From contig JAUIRK010000097.1 in assembly GCA_030549495.1 (NCBI GenBank), positions 715,001 through 779,000 on the forward strand: a DNA stretch of 64,000 bases, read 5' to 3'. The stretch comes from Nectonema munidae. Lineage: Eukaryota > Nematomorpha > Nectonematoida > Nectonematidae. Positions 22,901 through 31,639 of the stretch are shown here, piece after piece. Position 1 is the stretch's first letter. Every line of letters starts with the position of its first letter. The notes under the pieces were generated by a model. It worked only from the letters and a program-made list of their open reading frames with translations. It made no database searches and had not been told where the DNA came from. The translations under genes were made by a program, and so were the position numbers.

Positions 22901-25494
22901 AAATATAAATGCCTTTCTTTTTATTTTAGCTTTCATATAGCATTATTTTATACCTTAAAATTAGGTGCAAACTATAAACCAAGGCTGAGCAGAACAATAG
23001 GTTAACAGGATTTCATTGTATGTACTAAATTCTTCGTATCGAATTTATTGAATTAACTACTAGTTCTTAGAAAAGGCAGATCTTGAGAACATCATAAAGG
23101 AAAAGTAATTTCAAAAATCACATTGATTTTATTTTGTCTATGTAAAATTTCAATTTTACTGTAGAGATTCGAGAGTACAGTATTTTTTTTAATAAAAATA
23201 CATAATGGGATAGTCTAGTTGTGGAATCGTAGGGTCTTGATCAAGTACTGCCTGTTTCGATTCCCAATCCTGGCATGCTTATATAATCTGTTCCAAAGGA
23301 ATGGCCCAGTTTGAAGCAAATCTTTTTTGGTACAGACTTTTTTTGGCGTAGACCATTTTTGGATCAGTAAAATCAGAACTAAGAAATTAACTAACTAACT
23401 AATCCACTAACTAACTAACTAACTGAATAATTAGAAAACCAACCAATAAACAAACTAACTGATTAACTAATTAACTAAACTAACCAACACTAATGAACAA
23501 ACCAAACAACCTAATAACCAAATAAATGAATTTGAGTCTTAAGAAGCAAAGCAAAGTATATAGAGAAAACAAACTAGTACAGAAATTTCTCAAATTTACA
23601 ACTAAAAATAGTCGAATGTAAAGTTTGTTTTTAAAGCCTTAATTTAAAAAAAGACGTTAACGTCACAATGGGTTGCGGCAAAACGGCAGGGCTAATCGTC
23701 CTAAACCCTCTGTCCAGTCATGGAAGAACATAGAAATCTTTGTCTAAACGAAAGGTTATATTTTATCTCTGAAGAAAAATGACAAAATTTCTTAAATGAA
23801 ACCTGAAAAATAGTTTTACATTCAGTTTCCTTTATACGAAAAATTATATCAAGAAACATACCCAAGAAACGTAATAGTAATTTTAATCCAATCAAAAAAG
23901 CTGAATAAAAATTTATCTACGAAACGTATGGTCTACAAACTAATAACAATCAATCTTTTGATATAAGTCAACAAGGGAGAAACCTCAAACTTTCTTAATT
24001 TGGAAACAAATAAGTTCGTGAGATGTGGCTAATTAAATGATATACTTTTTATATTTCTTCTGATTCAAAATATTGTATTTTTTCTATTCGATTACAAAAG
24101 TGCATTCACAGAGATCTAGCCACAAGAAACATTCTCTTGACAAAGGATAAAGTTATAAAGATCGCAGACTTTGGCTTGGCAAGAGATGTAAAAACTGTGA
24201 ATTACTATCGAAAAACATCTGATGGACGCCTTCCAGTGAAGTGGATGTCTCCAGAATCGCTATTTGACCGAGTCTACACGACAAAGAGCGATGTGTATGC
24301 ACATTATTATCTATCGAAACGACGCTTACTTTATTTAAAAAGGCTTTTAACTTTTGTACAGCTGGTCCTATGGAATTGTGTTGTGGGAAATATATAGCCT
24401 AGGTGGCATGCCATATCCATCGATTCCCCTTGAAAAATTATTCTCATTTTTGAAATCAGGAAGAAGATTGTCACAACCTACTCTTTGCTCTGACTCAATG
24501 TACTCTTCTTTGTTGAATCTAATTTTAAATAAGGTCGTGTAACTCTAATGCATTACTTTTATTCTTAAGATTTGCAGTGATGAAGAAGTGTTGGCTTGCA
24601 GATCCTACAAAACGCCCCAAATTCAGTTGTATTTGCTTAGAAATTCAGAATATTATATGCACTAATATACAGAAATCTTTCCATGTAAGTTTTTATCAAA
24701 AATTCTTTAAATATAATCATGCAAAACGTAGAAGTATCATCCATTTAAAGTTCTTACTTTTACCATGCTATAATTCGTTTTACCTAAATAACTAACACAG
24801 CCCCTAAGAGGGCCTTTTCACGCTGTGTAATAAAAGTTATATATTGATTGAAAAAAAAACATTTTTGATAATCTACTATATGATAGTTATATTTTGGATT
24901 CATATTATATGATAAGTAACTATGAATTTTAGATATAAAAAAAGGTAGAATTCTCTACCCACTATTCGAAAATGGCTAAAATACTCACCAAATTTACGTG
25001 CCACATAGAATGATGGAGGATAAATGCCTTGCGTAAAAGTAATCAATTCTGAGATATGTAACGTTATAAATATTATAAATATATATATTTTATATTACGG
25101 CTTTTTAGTGTAATATAAAAATTTAAACATAACAAACGTATTTTCATTTCATTGTTAATTACTTGGTTATGTAATTGATTGGTTTAGTTCATTTGTATTT
25201 TTAAATGAATGCAGGTTCATTGTTAGTTAGTTCGGCTAATTGTCCTATCATTAAATTAGATGAGTGCTAGTAAATGATGGCAAAATAGTTTGGTTTATGA
25301 TTATAGCTCGTATAAGCGATATTTTGAAAAAAATATTATGATTTTAAACACTAATCACATAATAAATTTTAACTATTTTGAATTACTTTACTAATATTTT
25401 ATCAAAATATATTTATTTGTTTTTGTAGAATGATATGGACAAAGAAATTGAAGAATTACTTTTAGACGGAGAAACAGTTTCAGAGTACTTATAA
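1842..25494 (+). CDS. FGFR: FGF receptor-like receptor tyrosine kinase (15 exons)
   Basis: Single-pass membrane receptor that would bind FGF outside the cell and phosphorylate itself and adaptors inside. Joining 15 exons gives 2,325 nt, exactly 774 codons plus stop, with matching phases at all 14 junctions. Order: signal peptide (about residues 1-24), an acidic stretch, Ig1 (Cys66-Cys112), Ig2 (Cys160-Cys207), Ig3 (Cys254-Cys315), membrane helix (about 354-377), then the kinase. Kinase residues seen: GEGAFG 459-464, VAVK Lys484, helix-C Glu501, valine gatekeeper 532, HRDLATRN with Asp609, DFG 627-629, activation-loop YY 639-640. FGFR hallmarks are the NGRLPVKW-like DGRLPVKWM stretch, the ARGMEYL motif and the WEIPRNA juxtamembrane site. 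The kinase insert is somewhat longer than in vertebrate FGFRs and the tail is short. VEGFR/PVR is less likely because only three Ig domains are present. The start is the ATG opening the hydrophobic signal. Further exons inside long introns cannot be excluded. Confidence 0.93.
1951..4507 (+). other. FGFR intron 1
   Basis: AT-rich with no recognisable gene. It holds a possible tRNA-like relic on the minus strand near 3205-3290 (GGTTTGAAAC and TTGGTAGATGG boxes) and a run of ten C at about 4223-4232. Confidence 0.5.
4508..4795 (+). CDS. FGFR: FGFR exon 2: Ig domain 1
   Basis: Phase 1 to phase 1. I-set Ig fold: Cys in ALLECPF, Trp in RIEWLK, and the DEGRYKC motif with the second Cys. The acceptor is TTTTGACAG and the donor is AAG|GTTTCC. 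GC content is clearly higher than in the flanking intron. Confidence 0.9.
4796..8556 (+). other. FGFR intron 2
   Basis: About 3.8 kb of AT-rich DNA. Apart from the degenerate TTAG-type repeat near 5290-5420 I see no gene or named element. The small open frames lack family motifs. Confidence 0.5.
5285..5425. repeat. Degenerate TTAG/AGTT microsatellite
   Basis: Imperfect array of TTAG, AGTTA and TTAGGTAGT units. A related array in the opposite orientation lies at 23380-23535. It is too irregular to call telomeric TTAGG. Confidence 0.55.
8557..8717 (+). CDS. FGFR: FGFR exon 3: first half of Ig domain 2
   Basis: Starts with the [10 protein letters not shown] stretch matching the vertebrate segment before Ig2, then [20 protein letters not shown] and EWLKDGR. 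Phase 1 in, phase 0 out at CAG|GTACAT. FGF receptors typically split Ig2 across two exons like this. Confidence 0.93.
9357..9416. repeat. 30-bp tandem duplication
   Basis: Two identical copies of a 30-bp unit (begins ATAGCAAAAAATAGTG) in FGFR intron 3. Perfect identity implies a recent local duplication. Confidence 0.85.
9813..9960 (+). mobile_element. tRNA-derived SINE, copy 1
   Basis: The 5' part resembles a tRNA: A box near TGAGTAGGGTTGG and B box GGGTTCGATCCC. A fixed body follows (GGCGCAATTGTGCCTTCTCG) and the end is ACTTTTACCTTTA. Seven copies of this family occur in the window. This one has the best-preserved B box and directly abuts the left arm of the Merlin element. Confidence 0.8.
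9961..10345 (+). repeat. Left inverted arm of the Merlin element
   Basis: Includes two tandem copies of a roughly 100-bp AT-rich unit (core CTAGATTTAATTTACATTA), each matched in inverted form by the right arm. Confidence 0.65.
10375..11120 (-). pseudogene. Merlin/ISXO2-like transposase relic
   Basis: Read on the minus strand: zinc-ribbon cysteines ([10 protein letters not shown]), then [63 protein letters not shown] and [19 protein letters not shown]. These follow the DDE domain of ISXO2-type transposases in order. The first catalytic site reads VEIEES where the family has VEIDES, and the frame carries stops near SGSG*TAV and IASS*V, so it is inactive. Confidence 0.85.
11705..12225 (-). repeat. 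Right inverted arm of the Merlin element
   Basis: Complement of the left arm, but longer: it has about 130 bp of extra AT-rich sequence between the outer block and the first subrepeat. Confidence 0.65.
12444..12558 (-). mobile_element. tRNA-derived SINE, copy 2
   Basis: Inverted relative to copy 1, with about 22 bp missing from the body near its 3' end. It lies about 220 bp outside the right Merlin arm, so copies 1 and 2 extend the palindrome in mirror order. Confidence 0.8.
12718..12835 (+). CDS. FGFR: FGFR exon 4: second half of Ig domain 2
   Basis: Begins [11 protein letters not shown] and carries [15 protein letters not shown], very close to the vertebrate SDKGNYTCVVENKYG. Acceptor TTCTTTTGAAAG, donor TTG|GTAATG, phase 0 to 1. 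The intron before it holds the Merlin element and two SINEs. Confidence 0.93.
12836..14390 (+). other. FGFR intron 4
   Basis: AT-rich, no gene or named element recognised. The two short open frames in it (about 13036-13242 minus and 13621-13824 plus) show no family motif. Confidence 0.5.
14391..14581 (+). CDS. FGFR: FGFR exon 5: first half of Ig domain 3
   Basis: [20 protein letters not shown] parallels the vertebrate HRPILQAGLPANQTAVLGS, then ALFECP and IHWVK. Two N-glycosylation motifs (NAS, NSS) are visible. Phase 1 to 0, donor CAA|GTATTA. Confidence 0.93.
14643..14778 (+). CDS. FGFR: FGFR exon 6: second half of Ig domain 3
   Basis: Carries the [19 protein letters not shown] motif with the second Cys of Ig3. 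The intron before it is only 61 nt. In vertebrates this exon has alternative forms that set ligand specificity; I see no second form here. The donor is A|GTAAGT. Confidence 0.93.
15052..15169. mobile_element. piggyBac-type MITE (family 2), copy a
   Basis: Starts TAACCCATTTACG and ends TTAAATGGGTTAA, an inverted pair, with related interior sequence shared with the copy at 15478. In FGFR intron 6. Confidence 0.6.
15230..15477 (+). pseudogene. Relic of an arthropod repetitive ORF family
   Basis: The frame includes [15 protein letters not shown] and [19 protein letters not shown] recall this pattern from a poorly named ORF family that is repetitive in many arthropods. The minus-strand relic at 31640-32320 carries the part that normally follows. 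Function and element class are unknown to me. It is a fragment, tightly bracketed by the two family-2 MITEs. Confidence 0.55.
15478..15597. mobile_element. piggyBac-type MITE (family 2), copy b
   Basis: Begins TTAACCCATTAAGCCCCAAT and ends TACTTAATGGTTTTA. The intact left end with TTAA matches the copy at 42815. Confidence 0.6.
16632..16843 (+). CDS. FGFR: FGFR exon 7: transmembrane helix
   Basis: About 24 hydrophobic residues beginning [17 protein letters not shown], followed by the HKKTKK stop-transfer run and the start of the juxtamembrane segment. Acceptor TTTTGTATAG, phase 1 to 0. Confidence 0.92.
16895..17031 (+). CDS. FGFR: FGFR exon 8: juxtamembrane region
   Basis: Ends [15 protein letters not shown], the counterpart of YELPEDPRWELPRDR just before the FGFR kinase. 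Phase 0 to 2, donor GC|GTAAAC. The 50-nt intron before it is very short. Confidence 0.93.
17191..17334 (-). mobile_element. tRNA-derived SINE, copy 3
   Basis: Full-length minus-strand copy from AAAGGTACCATGGGGTG to TACTCACGCCCCC. B box slightly diverged (GGTGTTGGGTTCGATCC on the complementary strand). Confidence 0.85.
17727..17849 (+). mobile_element. tRNA-derived SINE, copy 4
   Basis: Same family, with small internal losses in the B-box region and in the 3' body. It lies 390 bp from copy 3 in the opposite orientation. Confidence 0.8.
18460..18703. repeat. 244-bp direct repeat, copy A
   Basis: By eye identical to 19362-19605 over all 244 bases. Contains the left end of the hAT-like element that starts at 18637. 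Confidence 0.9.
18637..18843. mobile_element. Small hAT-like non-autonomous element
   Basis: Begins CAGTGCTAGACTG and ends GAAAAACGCTGCT, flanked on both sides by the 8-bp GTATAGAT. An 8-bp duplication and CAGTG/CAGCG ends fit the hAT superfamily. It includes GGGTCGCG motifs near both ends. Confidence 0.55.
19362..19605. repeat. 244-bp direct repeat, copy B
   Basis: Second copy, 902 bp downstream of copy A. It carries only the first 67 bp of the hAT-like element, so the duplication happened after that element inserted. Confidence 0.9.
20788..20897 (+). CDS. FGFR: FGFR exon 9: kinase glycine loop and Lys
   Basis: Contains [12 protein letters not shown] and VVAVKMLK, the ATP-binding loop and the catalytic lysine. 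Acceptor CATTTTTAG, phase 2 to 1. Confidence 0.95.
21328..21441 (+). CDS. FGFR: FGFR exon 10: kinase helix C
   Basis: Contains [20 protein letters not shown], matching ISEMEMMKMIGKHKNIINL of vertebrate FGFRs. Phase 1 to 1. Confidence 0.95.
21859..22094 (+). CDS. FGFR: FGFR exon 11: hinge and kinase insert
   Basis: [19 protein letters not shown], an insert rich in Asn, Glu and Tyr, then [16 protein letters not shown]. The insert looks roughly a dozen residues longer than the vertebrate one and lacks its usual sequence. Confidence 0.95.
23207..23330 (+). mobile_element. Second tRNA-derived SINE-like relic
   Basis: tRNA-like head (GGGATAGTCTAGTTGTGG with B box GTTTCGATTCCC) followed by an unrelated body. 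It differs from the main SINE family. It does not fold as a clean tRNA, so a functional tRNA gene is unlikely. Confidence 0.4.
23380..23535. repeat. Degenerate AACT microsatellite
   Basis: AACTAACTAACT-type array with AACC and AAAC variants. It is the inverted counterpart of the TTAG array at 5285. Confidence 0.7.
24101..24294 (+). CDS. FGFR: FGFR exon 12: catalytic and activation loops
   Basis: [39 protein letters not shown] and PESLFDRVY. All catalytic residues are present. The Thr in HRDLATRN replaces the usual Ala. The true donor is GT|GTATGC, phase 2. Confidence 0.96.
24362..24499 (+). CDS. FGFR: FGFR exon 13: kinase C-lobe
   Basis: [20 protein letters not shown], then [15 protein letters not shown]. 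Acceptor TTTTGTACAG; the donor at AAT|GTACTC is chosen because it alone keeps phase 2 with the next exon. Confidence 0.94.
24570..24684 (+). CDS. FGFR: FGFR exon 14: end of kinase domain
   Basis: [20 protein letters not shown] aligns without gaps to LYMMMRDCWHAVPSQRPTF. This requires the acceptor ATTCTTAAG rather than the nearby TTTGCAG, which would shift the frame. Strong donor CAT|GTAAGT. Confidence 0.93.
25429..25494 (+). CDS. FGFR: FGFR exon 15: C-terminal tail and stop
   Basis: Twenty-one codons, acidic, ending GETVSEYL then TAA. Acceptor TTTTTGTAG, phase 0. Tyr773 lies two residues from the end, in a context like the PLC-gamma docking tyrosine (EYLDL) of vertebrate FGFRs. Confidence 0.85.
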   Translation, partial: NDMDKEIEELLLDGETVSEYL

Positions 25495-25535
25495 ACAATT
25501 ACAACATTAGTATTTATCTTTTTAAGTATTTTATG

Positions 25536-25565
25536 AATAAATTTTTACTTCTTACTAGAAATAAA
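25536..25565 (+). terminator. FGFR polyadenylation signals
   Basis: Two AATAAA hexamers (25536 and 25560) lie 40-70 nt after the FGFR stop codon, as expected for a short 3' UTR. Confidence 0.7.
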
Positions 25566-26403
25566 GTTAATTATTTTAAATTTGTTCTCGTTTAATTATA
25601 CACATTTATTTGAATCCATACAATGATTTGACAAAACAACTTAAAATGGGGCGTATGAGTTATACGCTTAATAATAAATAAGAAGGCTTTTTAAACTACC
25701 ATAATCTGGAATAAATAATATAATTAATTTGAAAAAATATTTTTACTTGATAATTAAAATTTTAAAAAATTACATGAATATATTAGTGAGTTATAAGCTA
25801 TGCGAAACAAGCATGGTAGAATTAGTTGATGAATAATCATTAGGAAAACATCTCTTTGACTGGGAAATGAACCATAGTTCTCTGAATTTTGTATCCAGCA
25901 TGCTACGTCGTTACATCACTAAAGTCAATCATCATCATCATAATAATAATAGAATAATGGTTGGAGCTGTATATCTACTTATTTACAAAAAAAATAACAA
26001 ATTCATAGTGCATGTCTTATAATCTATACTTTTAATTTACTTTTAGATTTATTCTATCTAACACAACTAAATATTAGTCTTATACAATTTCAAAGATGCG
26101 TTATGCATGCGGTTACTTTTGACCATATGGCAGTCTTTAGCTCATTGATATTTTTCAATACATTCTTTGAAATCACTTATCCACTTTGTAAAAGTTATAA
26201 GTGTATGTAACTACAATAAATTCTGCTCATCATCATTCTTTAGTCTGAACAAAAACACATTTTTATATATTCAAAAAATACAGTTTGTTTTGGTTGAGCT
26301 TTAAGCTGAAAACAGAGTATAGAATCATAAGCTCATAAATGGTTTTGAGTATAGAAATGTTAACTTTAAAAGTATTAAGTGCAATTAATGGAAACAGGTT
26401 ATG

Positions 26404-26562
26404 CTTCTTTCAGCCATCTAATGTTATCTTTGATTGTCGAGTCATTATCATTGGCAATACTCAAAGTTCTACTCCATTCACTCTCGTTCAAGATTTTGAT
26501 TTTGAAGCATTGAAAGACTAGTGGATTCAATTTTTCCTTCATAACTCTTCCAGTACATCTGA
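26404..26562 (-). CDS. Candidate orphan exon, C-terminal
   Basis: After a good acceptor (ATTTGTTTTCAG) one frame stays open for about 50 codons to a stop, with KEKLNPLVFQCFKIKILNES and SEWSRTLSIANDNDS. The composition looks coding. I do not recognise the protein. A second frame after the same acceptor is also open for 26 codons, so the reading is uncertain. It may be the last exon of a minus-strand gene. Confidence 0.3.
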
Positions 26563-27079
26563 AAACAAATATGTCATAAAATTTTTATGCGAAACTATTT
26601 TCTGGAAACTTACAAAATCTTTTGTCCTTTATTAAAATGATCAAAACTTCGATCCTAGAATAAAAATATACATTGCATTTAGTATAATTGGAAAGAAGGT
26701 AAAGCCATCTTTTGGTGCAATTTAATTCTAATAAATATATTTATACATACAGAGTACTGTATATACTTGTATATAAGAGTGCAAAAAAAGCAGCAGTTGA
26801 CCCCGTCAGATAAGCTTATGTTATAAATCATTAAACTTTTTAATTAAATTTCTAATAAAGAATCAGAGCCCACACAACTTATTTCAATTTATTGTTGTTT
26901 TGTAAAAATAATATTGGTTTACTGATTTCATTTTAAATATTAGATGCGGTATTTACTAGTTTTCAAATTATCATTAATTATTGCATGTCAGTCTCATTCA
27001 TTAAGTTATTTTAATGTATTTATTGTATTATTTCATGTGTAAACTATTAAATTAAATATATCGCATGTATGCTAATGCT

Positions 27080-27262
27080 TTTCAGACATGTTACTTTCTA
27101 TGAACAAGAGGCATAAGTTACAAATGTAGGTATATTTATAATTGAAGCGCTTAAGTTGTAAATTCATGTGCCCGTCCCTCTCTGAGTTAAATTCCTGGTT
27201 GCCACTGTTCTGAGTTCCAGAATAATCAAAATCTTTCACTATGCCTTTTTTGCCTGTTTCTA
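27080..27262 (-). CDS. Candidate orphan exon
   Basis: Minus-strand frame following TTTTATTAG, including GIVKDFDYSGTQNSGNQEFN and ERDGHMNLQL. Polar residue bias resembles the piece at 30752-30968. No phase-consistent junction could be drawn to its neighbours, and no family is recognised. Confidence 0.25.
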
Positions 27263-27620
27263 ATAAAATCCTAACTTGATTTTCATTTCTCTTTTGATTT
27301 TGTTACCATTTCTTGAAGTAGCTAGTTGAGATTTGATACAGACCTTCAAAGGGTATTCATTTATTGCATTGCGTCTTCTGTTAAATTACTAACACGTTAA
27401 TCACAAATCAGCATTATTAATCTTTCTTTTGCATGAAATTTTGCAAAAACAACATACTAACTTTAAAAATATATTGTAAGTAAAAAATCCAAAAGCTTCA
27501 AAGTTCCAATAAATGAATTATATTTTTATCCAAGATAAAAAAGGAATTTAAATAATACTGAGAAAAGTATAGTTTTGAATTTTTTTAAATATTGTATAAA
27601 TTTAGAAAATGTTTTAACGC

Positions 27621-27770
27621 GGGGCTTGAGTAGGGTTGGTTAGATGCTGGATTCGATAACTCAAGGTCTTGGATCTCAAGATCCCCCATCAAGCCTGCTT
27701 TCCTCATAGTTCAATACAAGCGGCGCAATTGTGCCTTCTCGATGAAAACACCCTATGGTACCTTTTCCTA
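27621..27770 (+). mobile_element. tRNA-derived SINE, copy 5
   Basis: Near full length, from GGGGCTTGAGTAGGG to TATGGTACCTTTT. Its body matches copy 1 closely. Confidence 0.85.
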
Positions 27771-29139
27771 TAAAGATTAAACGCGATTAAAATTTCCAGG
27801 CCCCCTAAATCTATTCCTTCGCTAAGCCCTTTTTAAGCCTCTATTTGTAGGGAGAAACATATATAAAGGAATGTTTATCCATTTGATGTGATAAGGGAAA
27901 AATAAATAAATCAAATAGAGCGAAAAACAATATTCTAAATTAATTTACTATTTCGAAAAAAGTGCACTTTATCTTATTGTTTTCAGTATCCTTTAACTCA
28001 AATTGTTTCCCTTTTCCATTAAAAATTTGCAAGACCGAGGAATCAACTATTCCTAAAAGCAAAAAAGAAATATAGTATTTCGGATTCATTTAAAATATCC
28101 TGAAAACTCTAACCCAAAACTTTTAAGATAACACTTAGGTTGAAGCGAATACAAATTCGTAGTGTTGAGATTTTGCTTTCAAACATTCTCAATTCTTTTA
28201 AGGACGTTTCTTTCTTGCTGTTAAAACAAAAAATGCAAATGTATATTTATAAATTAATAAAAATTTTATTCAAATTTATACCAAGTCCTCAAAAAGAATA
28301 AATATTCGCAGAGATTTAATAAAATTTCATAATGGAGGGGATATGGATAGATATAATGGCGTTTAAGTATTAAAAGTTTTTCTACTAATCCAAACACTGA
28401 AACAGATAAGTCGCATTGGAGATAAAAAACAAATTAAATCTTGCATTGAAAAATCAAAATCACTTTATTGATTTAAAAAATATAGAAAATAAAGTATTTT
28501 TAGCATTTTTCGAGTATTTTAAAAAGGCCTTTTACAAACTAAAAGACTAACTTTGATAATTAGGCTTTGACTTTACAAATTGAGCCATAATGATTACTAT
28601 GATCCTATCTCAAACCGATGGCGAATTAAAAAGGGCATATCAGTGTATATTTGAATCAAATTTAGTTTGATTTCGAAACAAATAGTTAAACTTTAGATTC
28701 GTAAGATAATATTAAAGACAAGTAATACTCTAGATACATTCATCTGCACTGATTTCTTTGTAGAATATTCATAAAAAGTTTATTTTATAGAATAATATTA
28801 AAAATGAACCCTAGTTATATGTTTTTATAGATCAGCTCTTATTTAGCCTATAAGATTTCGATCCCAAGGCTCATAACTATAATTTTTTTTAAAAACAAAA
28901 AACTGGATTTAACCATCATCAACGATAATGCTAGAATATACTTAAGGACTAAAAGTAGTTTGATATTCACATAATCAGCAACCAACATTTCAATACAAAG
29001 AATGTTAGAGAACAGGTTTAAATATATAATGAAAATAAATAAAATTTCAATCCTTTTTTTTTTTACAAAAAAAGCGTTTGTATCTTGACTCAAAATACAT
29101 CGTCTTAATCAATCATCAAGTTTCCCTAAAAGTCCAAAC

Positions 29140-29380
29140 TGATCATTGATAAAAAATAATTGGGTTAAAAACCTATCCTCAAGAACATTAACAAAAACAG
29201 AAATCGATGTCCTCAGATTCAGCTTTAATACAAATCTTCTGCTTTACATTAGATTTCATCTGATTATTCTGGTCGTTAACGCATTAAAAACCACCAAGTT
29301 GACTCAAAGAAAACGCTCCTTGAAATTGAACACTGTATCTCTAATCTCGACAGCAAAACAAAAGAATAAATATGACTAGA
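29140..29380 (+). mobile_element. Penelope-like retroelement relic with MITE insertion
   Basis: NWVKNLSSRTLTKTEIDVLR resembles the amino-terminal LSS-LT-E-vL motif of Penelope-like ORFs. The match breaks where a partial family-1 MITE begins, and a further coding-like stretch (LLEIEHCISNLDSKTKE) follows it in another frame. Too short to give boundaries, and the family call is tentative. Confidence 0.45.
29241..29288. mobile_element. Partial family-1 MITE
   Basis: Matches the right half of the element at 1107-1213 (GCTTTACATTAGAT then TCTGATTATTCTGGTC and TTAACG). It shows that the family has moved more than once. Confidence 0.65.
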
Positions 29381-30645
29381 AATTGTAAATGTATTAAAAA
29401 CTTCAAATACCAAAAAAAAATACTAATCTCACCCTCAAACAGAGAAAAGTACCACAAAACCTAAAGAAAGACACATTTACATAAATATACTTTATTGAAA
29501 TATTAAAAAAATTTTATTGCCAGCATCCAAAACAAAGTGAGATCTGATAAGGAAAATATGGAATTTTAATATTTCAATAAAATTATAAATTTATGTAAAA
29601 CTTCTATTTTTTTTTAAATTTAAAAATAAAATTTTTATTCCAATTTTAAAATTTCCTATTCCCATTTGGAAATAAACTATTCTCTTTTTGAAATTTACTA
29701 TTCCCATTTTGAAGTTTAAATGGTATAGACTGCATGAGCTTCACAAAAACATCGAAAATTATCTCAAGGACAAAAATGTCCCACTGAATCCAAAGGAAAT
29801 TATCGACCAAATGATAAAAAATAAAACCTCTTACACATTTTAAACCCCGAACTAGGAAATTTTCCATCACACCTCGAGAAAACTTACTCTTCATCGAAGC
29901 ATAGTACTCACACAACGACTATTAGACTAACCAACAAAACTATGCAGCAACTAAACACATACCCTTTTCACAAAACAGAAAGCAGACTCACCTCTTTCAA
30001 CCTCATATTTCAAATTTCATACAAAAATGACTAAAAAGTTTTTGCTAAACTCTAAATATATTGTACTTTCAATAAATTTTTGTTCTATAATTTCCTTATT
30101 CAATTTAAAATATTATCGATGTTTATAATTATGCTTCAACTTCAATAATAATAGTTAAACTAATGAGACCTATCATGATCCAATGTTGCATATTTAAGAA
30201 TGTTAAAAGTAGAAATGTTTCTTTCTGCATTACCTACACTAATAGAAAGTGAAATTAAAAATTGAAAAATTTATTGCCCGATCGCTTCCCTATAAATCGA
30301 CCTTTGAAAATATTCTAGATCTAGAAACAATTTTAAATGGGGAGCAGAAAGAATACTTAGATTCTAATCTTGAATTCTAATTCTGTAAAAAAATATTGGT
30401 TAAAGAAAAGAGCATTGGTGTGGTAAAATGCCATTTTGACAAAAAAAAGTTCCAAAAAAAGAGGCCATCTGATAGAAACTAATTCTCTAATAGAAATTGT
30501 CAAACAATATTTATTCTCAGTTAGAGAAAGCAATCATAATAAGGTTAGATTGTTAATTAGTTTAATTATATTCATAATGCTAAATGAACAAAAAAAATTT
30601 AATGAGTAATTTTCACGATCTGTTTTTACTCGATTTAGAGCATCG
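29381..30645. other. Intergenic stretch with an open plus-strand fragment
   Basis: Mostly AT-rich. Near 29710-29840 a plus-strand stretch reads YRLHELHKNIENYLKDKNVP and continues into KEIIDQMIKNKTSYTF. It looks coding but is unassigned and may belong to the retroelement relic upstream. The short motif ATTCCCATTTTGAA is repeated imperfectly near 29650-29715. Confidence 0.35.
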
Positions 30646-30751
30646 TTATTTCACTAGAAAACTATTTGATTCGGTTAAATTGTGTCCAATCTTATTATGA
30701 AATAAACGACACAAGATATAAAAATAAATAAGCTCCTCTAACCATTTTTCA

Positions 30752-30968
30752 AGGTATTTGAAAGATGATGTTCTTCCATCTCTTCTAAACGATGGTGCAT
30801 TTCCAACAGCAGATTTGCTATTGTTTTCGGGATTAATTTCTTCATTAATCCATGATGAGTTTCGGTGAAAAACTTGATTATTTGAGTTGTTAAAATTCGA
30901 ACCATAGTACTTTCTTATATCTTGTTGTGGCATTTTACCTTTCTTGTTTGGTTGCATGTAGGAGTCTG
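30752..30968 (-). CDS. Candidate orphan exon, Asn/Ser/Lys rich
   Basis: Follows a strong acceptor (ATTGTTTGCAG) on the minus strand and ends at a possible donor ATG|GTTAGA. Polar sequence includes PNKKGKMPQQDIRKYYG and FRRDGRTSSFKYLEKW. It resembles a disordered region of a nuclear or RNA-associated protein, but I recognise no family and could not join it to other exons. Confidence 0.35.
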
Positions 30969-31059
30969 CTGCAAACAATTTATCACATTAGTACATTATT
31001 AAACTATGCAAAGAAGGAACATGGGTAATATCGTGTGGATGAACCTACTTTTGACAATC

Positions 31060-31110
31060 CAAGGTTCCGGTATTCGAATCCGGTATTGAATCTTCTTTAT
31101 GTCTTCAAGA
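31060..31110 (+). other. tRNA-like B-box fragment
   Basis: GGTATTCGAATCCGG resembles a T-arm/B box. The preceding sequence does not complete a cloverleaf. Most likely a SINE scrap. Confidence 0.25.
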
Positions 31111-31639
31111 ACGCTTGTTAAGAAGTTTTATTTATTTGTTAAAAGTTATGAAAATGCTATAAATATATTATTATATATTACATTAGAGGTGCATAATTTT
31201 ATATTTAAAAAAAAAATTAACGAGAAATAAGATATCAGCTTTAATGGAACAAATGATTTATAATAAAATAAAAGAATATTTTCTTTCATAATTTAAAGGA
31301 AACTTATTGGAATTCAAGCACAATAAAATAAATGGTGTACACAACCGCCCCATCCACTTACATGGTAGATTCAGGGGTGGATAAAGAAATTAATATAGAT
31401 GAACGGGAGAGTATTTTCATTGAAATAGAACAGCGTGCATAAAATAATTAATAAATTACACTGGTTTACAAAAAAAAATTTTTTTGAGACAAAGATGTTA
31501 GTAGGTGTTATCAACTAATTTTTTTATTGTGAATTCAAATTTTCAAGCAGTTTTTCTCTATCACATCAAGTTATTTTGCTTTTGCCTGCATTATTTTTAT
31601 TATAGTAAAAGGAGGTTCAAAATTAAGCGTGTATATTTG

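Larger units (their letters stand above)
22095..24100 (+). other. FGFR intron 11
   Basis: Two kilobases, no gene. It holds a tRNA-like SINE relic near 23207 and the AACT-type microsatellite. Confidence 0.5.
25566..27620. other. Region downstream of FGFR
   Basis: AT-rich intergenic DNA. Contains a degenerate tRNA-like relic at about 25855-25925 (minus strand, B box GGTTCATTTCCC) and two coding-looking minus-strand pieces listed separately. Confidence 0.45.

Noticed and set aside
24354-24542. FGFR exon 13 extended to the in-frame stop
   Set aside because: Reading past 24499 loses the kinase alignment. The GT at 24500 joined to the acceptor at 24569 restores it exactly.
29146-29379. Single 77-codon gene
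   Set aside because: The frame crosses a family-1 MITE inserted in a retroelement relic, so it is a chimera of unrelated pieces.
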